DNA of 64,000 nucleotides from Gammaproteobacteria bacterium (GCA_011389885.1 JAABTK010000003.1:1-64000); one strand, 5' to 3'; shown: positions 45,689 to 55,284, counted from the stretch's first letter. The notes: generated by a model not told the origin, from the letters alone. Made by a program: numbers and translations.

Positions 45689-48600
45689 TTAGTCAGCCTT
45701 TTGGCGGCGCAGGAAGGCCTCTAGTTCGTCCACCGGTAGGGCGCGGGCGAATACATGGCCTTGGCCTGTGGTGCAGCCTTCGCGTTCGAGGAACTGCCTT
45801 TGCTCTTCGGTTTCCACGCCTTCGGCCAAGATCTCCAGGGAGAGGCTGTTGCCCAGGGCGATAATCGCTTGGGTGATCGCTACGTCGTTCAGGTCGCCGG
45901 GGATGTCGGAGACGAAGGATTGATCGATCTTGAGCTTGGTGAAGGGCAGGAGCTTGAGGTAGCTTAGAGAGGAATAGCCGGTGCCGAAGTCATCGATGGC
46001 CACCTTGACCCCGATCTCTCGCAGTCCGCGCAGTACAGCGGCCGATTCCTCGGGCTCGTTCATCATTGCCGATTCGGTGATTTCCAATTCCAGGGTGCTG
46101 GGGGCGATGCCGGTGTCTTCGATGATGGCCTTCACCCGCGCTGCCAGGTCGGGTTGGTCGAACTGTTTGGGCGAGAGGTTGACGCACATTAGCGCCTCCT
46201 CGCCCGCTAAGCCGGCGGCCTTTAGCGTCTTTAGTCGGGTGCATGCCTGGCGCAGGATCCATTCGCCCATGGGGACGATGAGGCCCGATTCCTCGGCCAA
46301 CGGGATGAAGCGCAGCGGCGAGATCAGGCCTTGTTCGGGGTGTCGCCACCGAATCAGGGCCTCGAAGCCGGTGACGCGGCGGCTGGCGATATCGAATTGC
46401 GGCTGGTAGTAGAGCACCAGTTCGTCGCGCTCTAGCGCGCTGCGCAGGCTGGCTTCGAGCTGCACCCGTTCGAAGGCCCTGTCGGTCATTTCCGCGGAAT
46501 AATAGCGGAAGGTGTTGCGGCCGCCGGCCTTGGCCTGGTACATGGCGGCGTCGGCGTTGCGAATTAGGTCGTCCACCCGCCCGCCGTGTTCGGGAAAGAT
46601 ACCGATGCCGATGCTGGCCCCGACGAATACCCGCTGCGTGCGCACCTCGAAGGGGGCCTCCAGGGCGGCCAGCAGTTTGCGCGCCACCAGTGAGGCGTAT
46701 TCGCTGACCTGCACTTGGGGCAGGATCAGGGCGAACTCGTCGCCGCCCATGCGGGCGATGGTGTCTTCTTCGCGCAGCAGGTCCTTGAAGCGTTGCGCCA
46801 CTTGTTGCAGCACTTGGTCGCCGAAGCCATGGTCGAAGCTGTCGTTAATGTGCTTAAAGCCGTCCAGGTCCACCAGCAATAGGGCGGCGCGGCCCGCGCG
46901 GCGGCGCGCGGCGTTTAGGGCCTGGGTCAGGCGGTCGGCCAGCAGGATGCGGTTGGGCAGGCCGGTGAGGGCGTCGTGCTGGGCCAGATAGGCGTAGCTG
47001 AGTTCGCGCTCCTTCAATTCATCTAACAGGCTCAGGTATTCGGTGATGTCACGCGAGACCTCGATCATGGCGGCGATGCGGCCTTGGTCGTCGAGCAACG
47101 GACTGGCGGCCACCTCGAAGGTGCGGCGGCGCTCGGGGCCGTCGGCGTCGCGCAGCGGGGGCTTATGCAGCAGCCGCACCGAGCGGCCCTCGCGCAATAC
47201 CTGGTCGCGGGGGCAGGGGGTGTCCGGGGCGCGACAGGGCGCATCCTTTTGATGCGCCAGGGCGTAGCATTGCAGCGCTTGGGCGCCGCTCGCCCCGTTG
47301 ACCGCCAGCGCCTTTTCCCGCGCCGCGCGGTTCATGCGCAGCACCTGATACTGGGGGCCGATCACCAGGATCGGATCTTCGATGCCGTCGATCACATGCT
47401 GCAGGAAGCTGCGCTCGTCGCGCGCCGCTTGCAGGGCGCGGTTGCGTTCGGTGACATCTTCGCCCGAGGAGAGAATGCCGCTAATCGCGGCGCCGTCGGC
47501 ATCGTGGATTACGCTGTTGCGCCAGGCGATGGTGCGGCGCTCGCCCTGGGCGGTCACGATGTCGCCTTCGATGTGTTCCACCGCCGCCACCGCCCCGGCC
47601 ATCAGGCTGGCGAAGACCTCGCGCACCTGCCCCAGCGCCTCGGGCGGCAGGAAGGCGCTGAACCAATCGCGGCCGATGATTTCGCCCTCGGTCAGGCCCA
47701 GGATCTCGCAGCCCTTGCGGTTGATCAGTTGCACCGCGCCTTGACGATCCAGCGCGATCAATATCACCCCGGCGATGTCGAGGTAATGCCGGGCGCGATT
47801 GCGTTCGGCCTCAATTTGCTGCTGCGCCCGCTTGCGCTCGCTGATATCCGTGTGGGTGCCCACTATGCGCGAGGGTTCGCCGGCGTCGTCGCGCACCATA
47901 TAGGCGCGGGAGAGGATGTCCACCCAATGGCCGTGCTTATGCCGCATGCGGAATTCGGTGCTAAAGTCGTCCCGTTGACCGGCCGCGTAGTCGCGCAACA
48001 TGCGCCAACTGCGTTGCATGTCTTCGGGGGCGACAAGGCGCTCCCAGGTGTCGAGGCGGTCTTCCAGTTCATCTTCGGCATAGCCGAGCATGGATTTCCA
48101 GCCCGGTGAATAGTAGATGGATTGAGCCTTCAAGTCCCAATCGAACAGGCCGTCATGGGCCCCCCGCATGGCGAGGGCGAACCGCTCCTCACTGGCCCGC
48201 AGGCTGGCCTCGACCGCCTTGCGCTGGGTGATGTCCTGCAAGAAGCCTTCGAGCCTCAGCAGCTTGCCGTCGGCATCGCGAATCGGCCGCGCCCGGCAGT
48301 TCACCCAGCGCTGGGGACCTTGCGGCGGGCGGAAACGGTAGTCGAGGTTGTGCTCCAGGCCCCCGCGCAGGCTGGATTCAATCGCGGCTTGAACCGCCGT
48401 TCGGTCCTCGGGGTGGATCCAATCGAGGTGGGTGTGCAGGTCCACGCTGCGGCATTCGCCCAAGCCGAACTGGCGTTGGCTCTCCTCGGCCCAGGTCACG
48501 GTGCGGCTGAGCGGGTCGAAGCTGAACAGGCCCATTTGCGCATAGCTTTGGGCGTCTTGCAGGCGGCGGTCGCGCAGGCCGATACGCTCGGCCAGGCGAT

Positions 48601-49432
48601 TGAAGACGCCAGCCAGGCTGGCCAGTTCGTCTTCGCCCCCCAGCTCCACCCGCGCCGCGTAATCGCCCGCAGCCAGTTTGCTGGCGCCCCGATGCAGCAA
48701 ATGCACCTTGCGCACCGCCAGCCGCTGCACCAATAACCCGCCCGTAATCAGGAGCAGCAGGTAGATCAGGCCATGATTGAGCGCGGACCGCCGCCACTGC
48801 GCCAGCGCACGCCCCTGTATCGGCGCCGCGGGAAGTCGGATGCTGAGCACCCCGTAAAGATCGCCGGCCTGGAGGTCGAAGGCGGTGTCATAACCCGCGC
48901 GAATGGCCGGCGGGGCCTGTTCACGGGGGCCATGGCAACCCAAGCAGTAGGTTTCCACCCAAATGGGCCTGGCGTATTGAAAATACTCGGCGCCATCAGG
49001 CCCGCGCCGCCGGTGCATCCATTCCGCCGCCTCGGGGTGGTGTTCGAAATACCGAATGGCTTCGCCTTCCGCCGCCTCCGCACGATGATCCGGGTTGCGC
49101 GGGAGGCGGGCCACGTTGGCGAACGCGATCCCGGATGGAGTCCAATGCTCGAGGTCTTGGGAGATGCGACTCAGGGCATGGGCGGGCAGAAACCCGAGGG
49201 TGCGCTCGTCGAGCGGCAGGCCGCTGTCAATGAACTGTTGATGGTAGATGCGGCGGGTGGCCATTAGCACGCCGTAGAGGGTTTGCGCATCCTGCCGCGC
49301 CTCTGCGGTCACGCTGTGGCGGATGCTGCGGTAGTGAACCGTCTCCAGTAATAGAAAGCCGAACAGCGTCACCAGGCCGACACCGAGCCAGATCTTGAGC
49401 TGTAGTCGCGATCCGATCCAGCGCATGCTCAA
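45689..49432 (-). CDS. Tll0287-like (DUF3365) haem-motif sensor with HAMP-PAS-GGDEF-EAL
   Basis: The 1247-aa protein has a membrane helix at about 11-31, a periplasmic DUF3365-type domain with a CxxCH motif at 163-167 (YCLGCHGPR), a second helix at about 218-238, HAMP (236-290), four PAS domains (about 300-800), GGDEF (about 815-975, MGGDEF) and EAL (about 985-1240, FEALIRW, DDFGTGYSSL). A covalent c-type haem would allow redox, NO or O2 sensing, which then sets c-di-GMP levels. Both enzymatic domains look active. The gene follows a small protein, 18 bp apart. Confidence 0.92.
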   Translation of the reverse strand: MSMRWIGSRLQLKIWLGVGLVTLFGFLLLETVHYRSIRHSVTAEARQDAQTLYGVLMATRRIYHQQFIDSGLPLDERTLGFLPAHALSRISQDLEHWTPSGIAFANVARLPRNPDHRAEAAEGEAIRYFEHHPEAAEWMHRRRGPDGAEYFQYARPIWVETYCLGCHGPREQAPPAIRAGYDTAFDLQAGDLYGVLSIRLPAAPIQGRALAQWRRSALNHGLIYLLLLITGGLLVQRLAVRKVHLLHRGASKLAAGDYAARVELGGEDELASLAGVFNRLAERIGLRDRRLQDAQSYAQMGLFSFDPLSRTVTWAEESQRQFGLGECRSVDLHTHLDWIHPEDRTAVQAAIESSLRGGLEHNLDYRFRPPQGPQRWVNCRARPIRDADGKLLRLEGFLQDITQRKAVEASLRASEERFALAMRGAHDGLFDWDLKAQSIYYSPGWKSMLGYAEDELEDRLDTWERLVAPEDMQRSWRMLRDYAAGQRDDFSTEFRMRHKHGHWVDILSRAYMVRDDAGEPSRIVGTHTDISERKRAQQQIEAERNRARHYLDIAGVILIALDRQGAVQLINRKGCEILGLTEGEIIGRDWFSAFLPPEALGQVREVFASLMAGAVAAVEHIEGDIVTAQGERRTIAWRNSVIHDADGAAISGILSSGEDVTERNRALQAARDERSFLQHVIDGIEDPILVIGPQYQVLRMNRAAREKALAVNGASGAQALQCYALAHQKDAPCRAPDTPCPRDQVLREGRSVRLLHKPPLRDADGPERRRTFEVAASPLLDDQGRIAAMIEVSRDITEYLSLLDELKERELSYAYLAQHDALTGLPNRILLADRLTQALNAARRRAGRAALLLVDLDGFKHINDSFDHGFGDQVLQQVAQRFKDLLREEDTIARMGGDEFALILPQVQVSEYASLVARKLLAALEAPFEVRTQRVFVGASIGIGIFPEHGGRVDDLIRNADAAMYQAKAGGRNTFRYYSAEMTDRAFERVQLEASLRSALERDELVLYYQPQFDIASRRVTGFEALIRWRHPEQGLISPLRFIPLAEESGLIVPMGEWILRQACTRLKTLKAAGLAGEEALMCVNLSPKQFDQPDLAARVKAIIEDTGIAPSTLELEITESAMMNEPEESAAVLRGLREIGVKVAIDDFGTGYSSLSYLKLLPFTKLKIDQSFVSDIPGDLNDVAITQAIIALGNSLSLEILAEGVETEEQRQFLEREGCTTGQGHVFARALPVDELEAFLRRQKAD

Positions 49433-49450
49433 TACCCCCGGGGGCGGCCG

Positions 49451-49753
49451 CTAACGCAGCCGTTGCAGGTCGTCGTCCACGAAGGCCTCCACCGCCTCCA
49501 AACCCGCTAGGCCGCGTTCGCAAACCGACTCCACCGGGCTTTGGCCGGCCAGGAAGGGCGTCGGGGTAGTGGGCCAGAGGTCGGCCATTAGCGCGTTGTG
49601 CGGCAGCAGCAGGTGCAGCTTGGCGTCCAGCGCGAGGAAGCGCGGGAAGTGTTCCGAACCCAGCGCGAGCAGGGCCCGGCGTTGCTTGCGCTCCACCTGC
49701 CAGCGGTCCAGCAGCCGCTCCATCATTAGCCGATAATCCGCCGCTTCAGCCAT
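49451..49753 (-). CDS. Small protein with a MbcA/ParS/Xre (DUF2384)-like C-terminus
   Basis: The 100-aa product (ATG 49753; a GTG at 49756 also fits) ends with WPTTPTPFLAGQSPVESVCE and GLEAVEAFVDDDLQRLR, which resembles the toxin-binding DUF2384 domain of RES-Xre antitoxins. No HTH domain or RES toxin gene is next to it; its neighbours are the sensor above and an alcohol dehydrogenase that it overlaps by 8 bp. It could be an orphan antitoxin-like protein or a partner of these genes. Recognition is by eye and moderate. Confidence 0.5.
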   Translation of the reverse strand: MAEAADYRLMMERLLDRWQVERKQRRALLALGSEHFPRFLALDAKLHLLLPHNALMADLWPTTPTPFLAGQSPVESVCERGLAGLEAVEAFVDDDLQRLR

Positions 49754-50954
49754 CACGCCCCCCGGCTGCGGGGCTCAGGCGGCGTTGCAGCAGCTCGGCC
49801 AACTCCTGGTCTTCCAGCACCAGGGGGTTGGTCTGCATGCTACTGCCGCGGCTATTGGCCACTACCTTGGGGATGTCGGCCGCACCCATGCCGTAGGCGT
49901 CGAGCCGGGGCAGCTCCAGGCGCGCGGTCCAGTCGCGCAGGGTCTCCACCAGGCGCCCTAACGCGACCTCCGGTTGCAAGTGCGGATCCGCGGCCAGCAG
50001 CTTGCCGATTGCGGCGTACTTGCCGAGGGCTGGGCTGTGCGGGGCGCGGGCGCTGAGGGCGGCGATGTTGATCGCCGTCGCCTCGGCCAACAGGGTGCCG
50101 CACACCACGCCGTGGGGGATGGGGAAAAACGCCCCCAGCGGCGAGGCCAGGCCATGCACCGAGCCCAGTCCGGTCTGCGCCAGGCAGATGCCCGATTGCA
50201 ACGAGCCGTAGGCGATGCGCGCCCGGCCCGCGGCGTCGCCGGCGAGGGCCTGAAAGAAGCCGTCGCGAAAGGCCTGCATGCCGGACCAGGCCAGGGCGTC
50301 GGTCATTGGGTTGCTGCGCAGGGAGACATAGGACTCCAGCAACTGGGTGAAGGCGTCCATGCCCTGGGCGGCCATTAGCTGGGCCGGGCAGTCGGCCAGC
50401 AACTCGGGATCGATCAACGCCACCCGCGCCACCAGTTCGTCGTGGCGAAAGGACTTTTTGTAGCCTTCGGGGCCGCGCTCGCTGAGCACCGCGTTTTTGG
50501 TGGCCTCGCTGCCGGTGCCGGCGGTGGTGGGCACGGCAATAAAGGGCAGCGCCGGACCCCGGTACGGCAGGCCCCGTCCCACCCCTTCCAGGTGGTCGAG
50601 CACCGAGGTCTGCACCGGCAGCAGGCCGGCCACGGCCTTGGCCGCATCCAGTACGCTGCCGCCGCCGATGCCCAGCACCAATTCGGGCCTCCAGGCGCGG
50701 TGGCGCGCGGTGACCGCGTCGGCCAGGGCCGGCGAGGGCTCGTCCTCAATCCGCTCGTGCCGCCACTCAATGCCGTGCGCCGCCAAGCCCTCGGTCAGGC
50801 GCGCCCAGTGCGAGGATTGGCAAAAAGACGCGCCGCCGGTCAGAATCAAGGCGCGGCGACCGAAGCGGGCCGCCTGCGCGGGCAGCTCGGCGATACGGCC
50901 CGCACCGAACAGGATCTGCGGTAAGCGGGCGATGGCGAAGGGTTCGAGATCCAT
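49746..50954 (-). CDS. Iron-containing alcohol dehydrogenase
   Basis: I start this at ATG 50954 (MDLEPFAIARLPQILFGAG), giving 402 aa; the open frame further upstream is not coding. The Rossmann part has GIGGGSVLDAAKAVAG and VPTTAGTGSEATKNAV; the helical part has the metal ligands in GMDAFTQLLE, GLASPLGAFFPIPHG. It oxidises or reduces a small alcohol or aldehyde with NAD(P). The ABM-domain gene is 8 bp upstream and is known to accompany such dehydrogenases. Confidence 0.9.
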   Translation of the reverse strand: MDLEPFAIARLPQILFGAGRIAELPAQAARFGRRALILTGGASFCQSSHWARLTEGLAAHGIEWRHERIEDEPSPALADAVTARHRAWRPELVLGIGGGSVLDAAKAVAGLLPVQTSVLDHLEGVGRGLPYRGPALPFIAVPTTAGTGSEATKNAVLSERGPEGYKKSFRHDELVARVALIDPELLADCPAQLMAAQGMDAFTQLLESYVSLRSNPMTDALAWSGMQAFRDGFFQALAGDAAGRARIAYGSLQSGICLAQTGLGSVHGLASPLGAFFPIPHGVVCGTLLAEATAINIAALSARAPHSPALGKYAAIGKLLAADPHLQPEVALGRLVETLRDWTARLELPRLDAYGMGAADIPKVVANSRGSSMQTNPLVLEDQELAELLQRRLSPAAGGRDG

Positions 50955-50962
50955 AATGCGCC

Positions 50963-51259
50963 TCAAATTCGGGGGTAGAGGCCGTGATAGCACACGCCTT
51001 CGCGCGGCGCGGCCATCATCTCGGCCACCTCTTCCCGCCATTTCAGATAGTGCTCGGTTGCCTTGTGGGCCTTGGCCTCGGCCTCGTCGGCATAGGCCTC
51101 GTAGAGGATGAAGCGGCCGGGTTGCTCGGGGTCTTGCAATACGTCGAAGCGGCAGTTGCCCTCTTCGAGCACCGAGTTTTCGTGATTGCGGCGGGTGGCC
51201 TCGATGAAGGCCTCCACCGCGTCGGGTTTGACCTGGACATGGACCAAGGTGACGTGCAT
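50963..51259 (-). CDS. ABM-domain protein (antibiotic biosynthesis monooxygenase/LsrG-like)
   Basis: I start this at ATG 51259 (MHVTLVHVQVKPDAVEAF), giving 98 aa. The ferredoxin-like ABM fold shows FIEATRRNHENSVLEEGNCR and FILYEAYADEAEAKAHKATE. Relatives isomerise or oxidise small carbonyl compounds (LsrG, YgiN). It is the first gene of a pair with the iron alcohol dehydrogenase, so a joint role in handling a reactive aldehyde or ketone is plausible. Confidence 0.88.
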   Translation of the reverse strand: MHVTLVHVQVKPDAVEAFIEATRRNHENSVLEEGNCRFDVLQDPEQPGRFILYEAYADEAEAKAHKATEHYLKWREEVAEMMAAPREGVCYHGLYPRI

Positions 51260-51374
51260 GACGGCCTCCTGAACGGCTAGGTGGGTGGACGAGATTCTGT
51301 GACAAGGATCACATTTAACGGTTCGAGTATGAATCATCCAGCGGCCGAACGCACCTCCGACTGCGGGCCCGTAA

Positions 51375-51436
51375 CACTGCGCCCCCTGCGTTCCTCAGTG
51401 GCGCGGTTTCCGGTATTCGAGCGCAGGCGCATGCGG
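51375..51436. repeat. Partial MITE-like terminal arm near ridA
   Basis: GGCGCGGTTTCCGGTATTCG and AGCGCAGGCGCATGCGG match the inner arm and terminus of the family, with TGCGTTCCTCAG further in. The other end is missing. It lies between the ABM gene and the ridA stop, 5 bp from the latter. Confidence 0.55.
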
Positions 51437-51440
51437 CCCT

Positions 51441-51827
51441 TCAGCCGCCGAGGTCCATCACCCCGTCCATCTCCACCCCGGCGCCCTTGGGCAGGGCGGC
51501 CACGCCGATGGCGGCGCGGGCGGGGTAGGGTTCGGTGAAATACTCGGCCATGATTTGGTTCACCAGCGGGAAGTGGCTGAGGTCGGTGAGGAAGATGTTG
51601 AGCTTGACCAGGTCCTGCAACTCGCCGCCGGCGGCGCGCGCCACCGCGGTGAGGTTGTCGAAGACGCGCCGGATTTGCGCCTCCATATCGCCGTCGGCCA
51701 GCTCCATGGTCTCGGGGATCAGTGGAATCTGGCCGGAGAGGTAGACCGTGCGGCCGACCTTAATGGCCTGGGAATAGGTGCCGATGGCCTGCGGGGCCTG
51801 GTCGGTGCGGATGATTTCACGCGGCAT
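51441..51827 (-). CDS. ridA: RidA-family enamine/imine deaminase
   Basis: I start this at ATG 51827 ([20 protein letters not shown]), giving 128 aa. [33 protein letters not shown] and [20 protein letters not shown] (with the key Arg) are the RidA motifs. It clears reactive enamines such as 2-aminoacrylate. It follows rpoZ-spoT on the same strand across a repeat-rich gap. Confidence 0.93.
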   Translation of the reverse strand: MPREIIRTDQAPQAIGTYSQAIKVGRTVYLSGQIPLIPETMELADGDMEAQIRRVFDNLTAVARAAGGELQDLVKLNIFLTDLSHFPLVNQIMAEYFTEPYPARAAIGVAALPKGAGVEMDGVMDLGG

Positions 51828-52040
51828 CTGGGGTTCTCCTGCTTTCGATAAGGTTAGGCGAGAAGATAACACGACTTTGGAGGCCTTGCGATCATCGAAG
51901 CAGGTTCGAAGGCCTTAGGGCTGTCTTTGCACGACGGTATAGAACCGAGGCAACGGCTGTTGGGAATGCGGTTGGTGGTTGGTGGTTGTTGGTTGGTGGT
52001 TAGGTGAGCGAAGCCCCGACCGCCATAACCACCCCCATCG

Positions 52041-52100
52041 GAGGTCGAGGCTTTAGCCGGGGCGAACGACGCCCCAAGCCGGGCCAAGGCCTCGACCTCC
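52041..52100. repeat. REPIN-like inverted pair, copy 3
   Basis: GAGGTCGAGGCTTTAGCCGG and the inverted CCGGGCCAAGGCCTCGACCT flank a 20-bp spacer. Upstream, 51971-52003 is a GGTTGGTGGTTG-like run. The 51873-52210 gap has no gene that I can support. Confidence 0.75.
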
Positions 52101-52139
52101 AAAGGGCGCCCGACAGGCCCCTCCGCGCTGGAGCATAAC

Positions 52140-52214
52140 CAAGCAAAACGGCCTCCGCACCCTCTGCGGCCCTCTGCGCCCTTTGCGTTCCTAAAACCGC
52201 TAAAACCGCGCTAG
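52140..52214. repeat. Partial MITE-like terminal arm at the end of spoT
   Basis: CTCTGCGCCCTTTGCGTTCC then TAAAACCGCTAAAACCGCGCTAG is the family arm with a shortened terminus. It ends in CTAG, whose CTA is the reverse complement of the spoT TAG stop. Confidence 0.6.
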
Positions 52215-54370
52215 CGCAACACCCGCCCGATTCGCATCACCTCGGGCACGGCGCGCAGTCCGCGCATGATTTGGGCCAAATGGCGGCGGCCGCGCACCGA
52301 GAGGGTGAACAGCAGGGTGGTGCTGAGGCCGTCTTTTTCGTCTACTACCACGTTTTCGATGTTGGATTCCACGTCCGCGATATGGGAGGCGAGGCTCGCC
52401 AGTACGCCGCGCTTGTTGCTCACCGCCACCCGAATTTCGGTGGTGAACTCGCCCTCCGGCTCGGTCTCCCAACGCACATCCAGCCACTCCTCGCCCTTTT
52501 TGTGCGATACCGGGATGTTGCGGCAGTCCTGGCGATGCACCACCACCCCCTGTCCGGGGCTGAAAAAGGCCAAAATCTCGTCCCCCGGGATGGGCTTGCA
52601 GCACTTGGAGAGCTTGACCGCCATGCCCTCGGTGCCCCGAATCACCAGCGGGGGCACCTTGGCCCCCGTATCGGCGCCCTTTTCGGCGATCTGCTTGGCC
52701 ACCAGCAGGGGCATGCGGTTACCTAGCCCTACCTGTTCGAGCAAGTCATCGGTGCTGGCGACATGGAACGCCTCCAGCACCACGTCCATGCGCGGGCCTT
52801 CCAATTCCTCCGGCGACTGATTCAGCGCGCGCAGGGCCTTGACCACCAGGCGCCGGCCCAGCTCCACCGCATCCCGGTGTTGCAGGTTTTTCAGATGCGC
52901 CCGGATCTTGGTGCGGGACTTGCCCGAGACCACGAAATCCAGCCAGCCTGGATTGGGGTGGGCGTCCTCCTTGGTAATCACGTCCACGGTCTGGCCGTTG
53001 TATAGCCGGGTGCGCAAGGGCACGAAACGGCGTTCCACCATTGCCGCCACGCAGCGGTCGCCCACGTCCGAATGCACCGCATAGGCGAAATCGATCACCG
53101 TGGCCCCCTTGGGCAGCACCTTAATCTCTCCGCGCGGGGTGAATACATAGACCTCGTCGGGGAAGATGTCGATTTTGACGTTTTCCAGGAACTCGATGGA
53201 ATTGCCCGCGCCCTGCTGCATCTCCAGCAGGTCCTTAATCCAGTCGTTGGCCCCGCCGTGGACCAGCTTGTCCTCGCGGCGGCTCTCCTTGTACAGCCAG
53301 TGAGCGGCCACCCCGTACTTGGCCACTCGGTCCATGGCCCGGGTGCGGATTTGGATTTCAATCGGGTTGCCCTGGGGGCCGAACAACACCGTATGCAGGG
53401 ATTGATAGCCGTTGGACTTGGGGATCGCGATATAGTCCTTGAACCGCCCGGGCATGGGCTTATACAGGCTGTGCATCATGCCGAGGGCGCGGTAGCAGTT
53501 GTCGGCCTTGTCCACCACCACGCGAAAGCCGAACATGTCCACCACCTCGGAGAAGGGTCGGCTCTTTTCCCGCATTTTTTGAAAAATGCTATACAGGTGC
53601 TTCTCGCGCCCCTCCACCGTGCCGTCGATGCCCTCCTGCTGCATGCGCCGGGCGATGGCCATCTCCACGTTGCTCACCAATTCCCGGTTGTGCTGCATGG
53701 CCTTGCGCACCGCCTCCTTGAGCACCCGGTAACGCATCGGCCAGGCATAGGAGAAGCCCAATTCCTCCAGCTCCAAGCGGACGTGATGGATGCCCAGGCG
53801 GTTGGCGATGGGGGCGTAGATCTCCAGGGTTTCGCGGGCGATGCGGCGCTGCTTTTCGGCCCGCATCGCGTCCAGGGTGTTCATGTTGTGCAGGCGGTCG
53901 GCGAGCTTGATCAGGATCACCCGCATGTCCCGCGTCATCGCCAACAGCATTTTGCGAAAATTGGCCGCCTGGGCCTCGGCGTGGGAGGAGAAGTCGATTT
54001 GGGTCAGCTTGCTGACCCCGTCCACCAACTCCGCCACCTCCTCCCCGAACTCGGCCGCCAATTGCTCTTTAGAGACCCCGGTGTCTTCGATCACATCATG
54101 CAGCACCGCCGCCATTAGGCAGCTTGCGTCCATGCGCATGCTCGCCAGCAGCCGGGCGACCGCCACCGGATGGCAGATATAGGGCTCGCCGCTCTTGCGC
54201 TGTTGGCCCTCGTGGGCCTCGGCCCCGTAAAGATAGGCCCGATAGACCTCGCGGATCTGCGACGGATCCAAGTAGCTTTCGAGTTCGGCGCAAAGATTGG
54301 GAATGCCGTAACTCAGCTGCTCCTGATCGTCGGGATCGAACAGCGCCGACAGCGGGACCGAAGAATCCAT
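52211..54370 (-). CDS. spoT: Bifunctional (p)ppGpp synthetase/hydrolase
   Basis: The 719-aa protein has an HD hydrolase domain (about 45-200, HxxxxHD set with His53, HDVIEDT at 91-97), a synthetase domain (about 240-350, RFKDYIAIPKSNGYQSLHT and IEIQIRT), TGS (about 395-455) and ACT (about 640-715). The RFKD motif is that of SpoT/Rel rather than RelA, and the HD is intact, so both activities are expected. It controls the stringent response. It follows rpoZ, as in E. coli. Confidence 0.96.
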   Translation of the reverse strand: MDSSVPLSALFDPDDQEQLSYGIPNLCAELESYLDPSQIREVYRAYLYGAEAHEGQQRKSGEPYICHPVAVARLLASMRMDASCLMAAVLHDVIEDTGVSKEQLAAEFGEEVAELVDGVSKLTQIDFSSHAEAQAANFRKMLLAMTRDMRVILIKLADRLHNMNTLDAMRAEKQRRIARETLEIYAPIANRLGIHHVRLELEELGFSYAWPMRYRVLKEAVRKAMQHNRELVSNVEMAIARRMQQEGIDGTVEGREKHLYSIFQKMREKSRPFSEVVDMFGFRVVVDKADNCYRALGMMHSLYKPMPGRFKDYIAIPKSNGYQSLHTVLFGPQGNPIEIQIRTRAMDRVAKYGVAAHWLYKESRREDKLVHGGANDWIKDLLEMQQGAGNSIEFLENVKIDIFPDEVYVFTPRGEIKVLPKGATVIDFAYAVHSDVGDRCVAAMVERRFVPLRTRLYNGQTVDVITKEDAHPNPGWLDFVVSGKSRTKIRAHLKNLQHRDAVELGRRLVVKALRALNQSPEELEGPRMDVVLEAFHVASTDDLLEQVGLGNRMPLLVAKQIAEKGADTGAKVPPLVIRGTEGMAVKLSKCCKPIPGDEILAFFSPGQGVVVHRQDCRNIPVSHKKGEEWLDVRWETEPEGEFTTEIRVAVSNKRGVLASLASHIADVESNIENVVVDEKDGLSTTLLFTLSVRGRRHLAQIMRGLRAVPEVMRIGRVLR

Positions 54371-54444
54371 AAGCCGAGCCTTATGCTCGAACAGATTCGG
54401 CTGAATGCGCGCAGGAGAGGGGGCAGCGCCGCTCGCCGCGCAGC

Positions 54445-54717
54445 TCAGGAGTCGGTACGCGGCTCATCGAGTGCCGGCGCCTCCGGGTCCACCAATATCT
54501 CGGGTTCGGCCACCTGCTCGGGGGGGCGCAGCGTCTCGTTGTCCACCAGGCCCGAGGCGATCTCGCGCAGGGCCACCACGGTGGGCTTGTCACTGCGCCA
54601 TTCCACCAGCGGGTCCACGCCGTTGCTGAGCTGGCGCGCGCGCTTGGTGGCCAGCATGACCAAATCGAAACGGTTGTTCAGACTCCCAAGGCAATCTTCC
54701 ACGGTAATTCGTGCCAT
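54445..54717 (-). CDS. rpoZ: RNA polymerase omega subunit
   Basis: I start this at ATG 54717 ([20 protein letters not shown]), giving 90 aa. [16 protein letters not shown] and [14 protein letters not shown] are the omega motifs. Omega helps fold the beta-prime subunit and is part of the ppGpp site, which fits its position 74 bp upstream of spoT. gmk, the usual upstream neighbour, is absent; a repeat element is there instead. Confidence 0.95.
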   Translation of the reverse strand: MARITVEDCLGSLNNRFDLVMLATKRARQLSNGVDPLVEWRSDKPTVVALREIASGLVDNETLRPPEQVAEPEILVDPEAPALDEPRTDS

Positions 54718-54927
54718 TGACCAGTATCTCCAGGGTTTGAATGAGGCTTGAATGTCGCCGATCAGGATCGACGACCCGAAGGCGGCGGAACCCTTGATGA
54801 TAACGGAAGGCCGAGGCGTTCGCCAAGGCCGGCGGGGCATCCAGCGGCGGCGGAACGAAAAAAAGACGCGCTCGGCGGTCCGCCATGTCCCCAAGGACCG
54901 CTATGGCGGAGATTCGCCCGCAGGCGT

Positions 54928-55284
54928 CCGAGTGCAGCCGCGTCCAAGTTTCGGAGACAACCCAGGCGCTTTCGGGACGCAGGGCGCAGGGAGAACCGCA
55001 GAGTGCGCAGAGAGGCGTTTCGATTGATAAGGATAAGCACCGCACCCGACAGCGCCGCTTCGGCGGCGGATGCAATTCGCTTGCCCGCCCCCTGCATGAC
55101 TGCGGGCTCGAAGCCTGCACGCCTTGGCCCGGGCGCGTAACCGGAAACCCGCACAGCCCGAGGGCTGTACTCCAGGCGGACAGGCATCCCGTCCTGGACG
55201 CAGGGACGATCAAGCAAAACCCCCTCAGCGCCCTCTGCGTTCCTAAAAACCGTTGTTTCCGTTATTTGAGCGCAGGCGTCCTAG
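54928..55284. repeat. MITE-like element, copy 2
   Basis: This 357-bp copy matches copy 1 (7786-8173) along most of its length: shared interior words include CTGCATGACTGCGGGCTCGA, CCCGGGCGCGTAACCGGAAA and CCCGCACAGCCCGAGGG. Its right end GTTATTTGAGCGCAGGCGTC runs into CTAG, which forms the mlaA TAG stop. No ORF is supported between 54718 and 55280. Confidence 0.8.

Noticed and set aside
45587-45724. A 45-residue frame on the plus strand after the half repeat
   Set aside because: It overlaps the end of the 1247-aa sensor on the other strand and has no recognisable feature or ribosome site.
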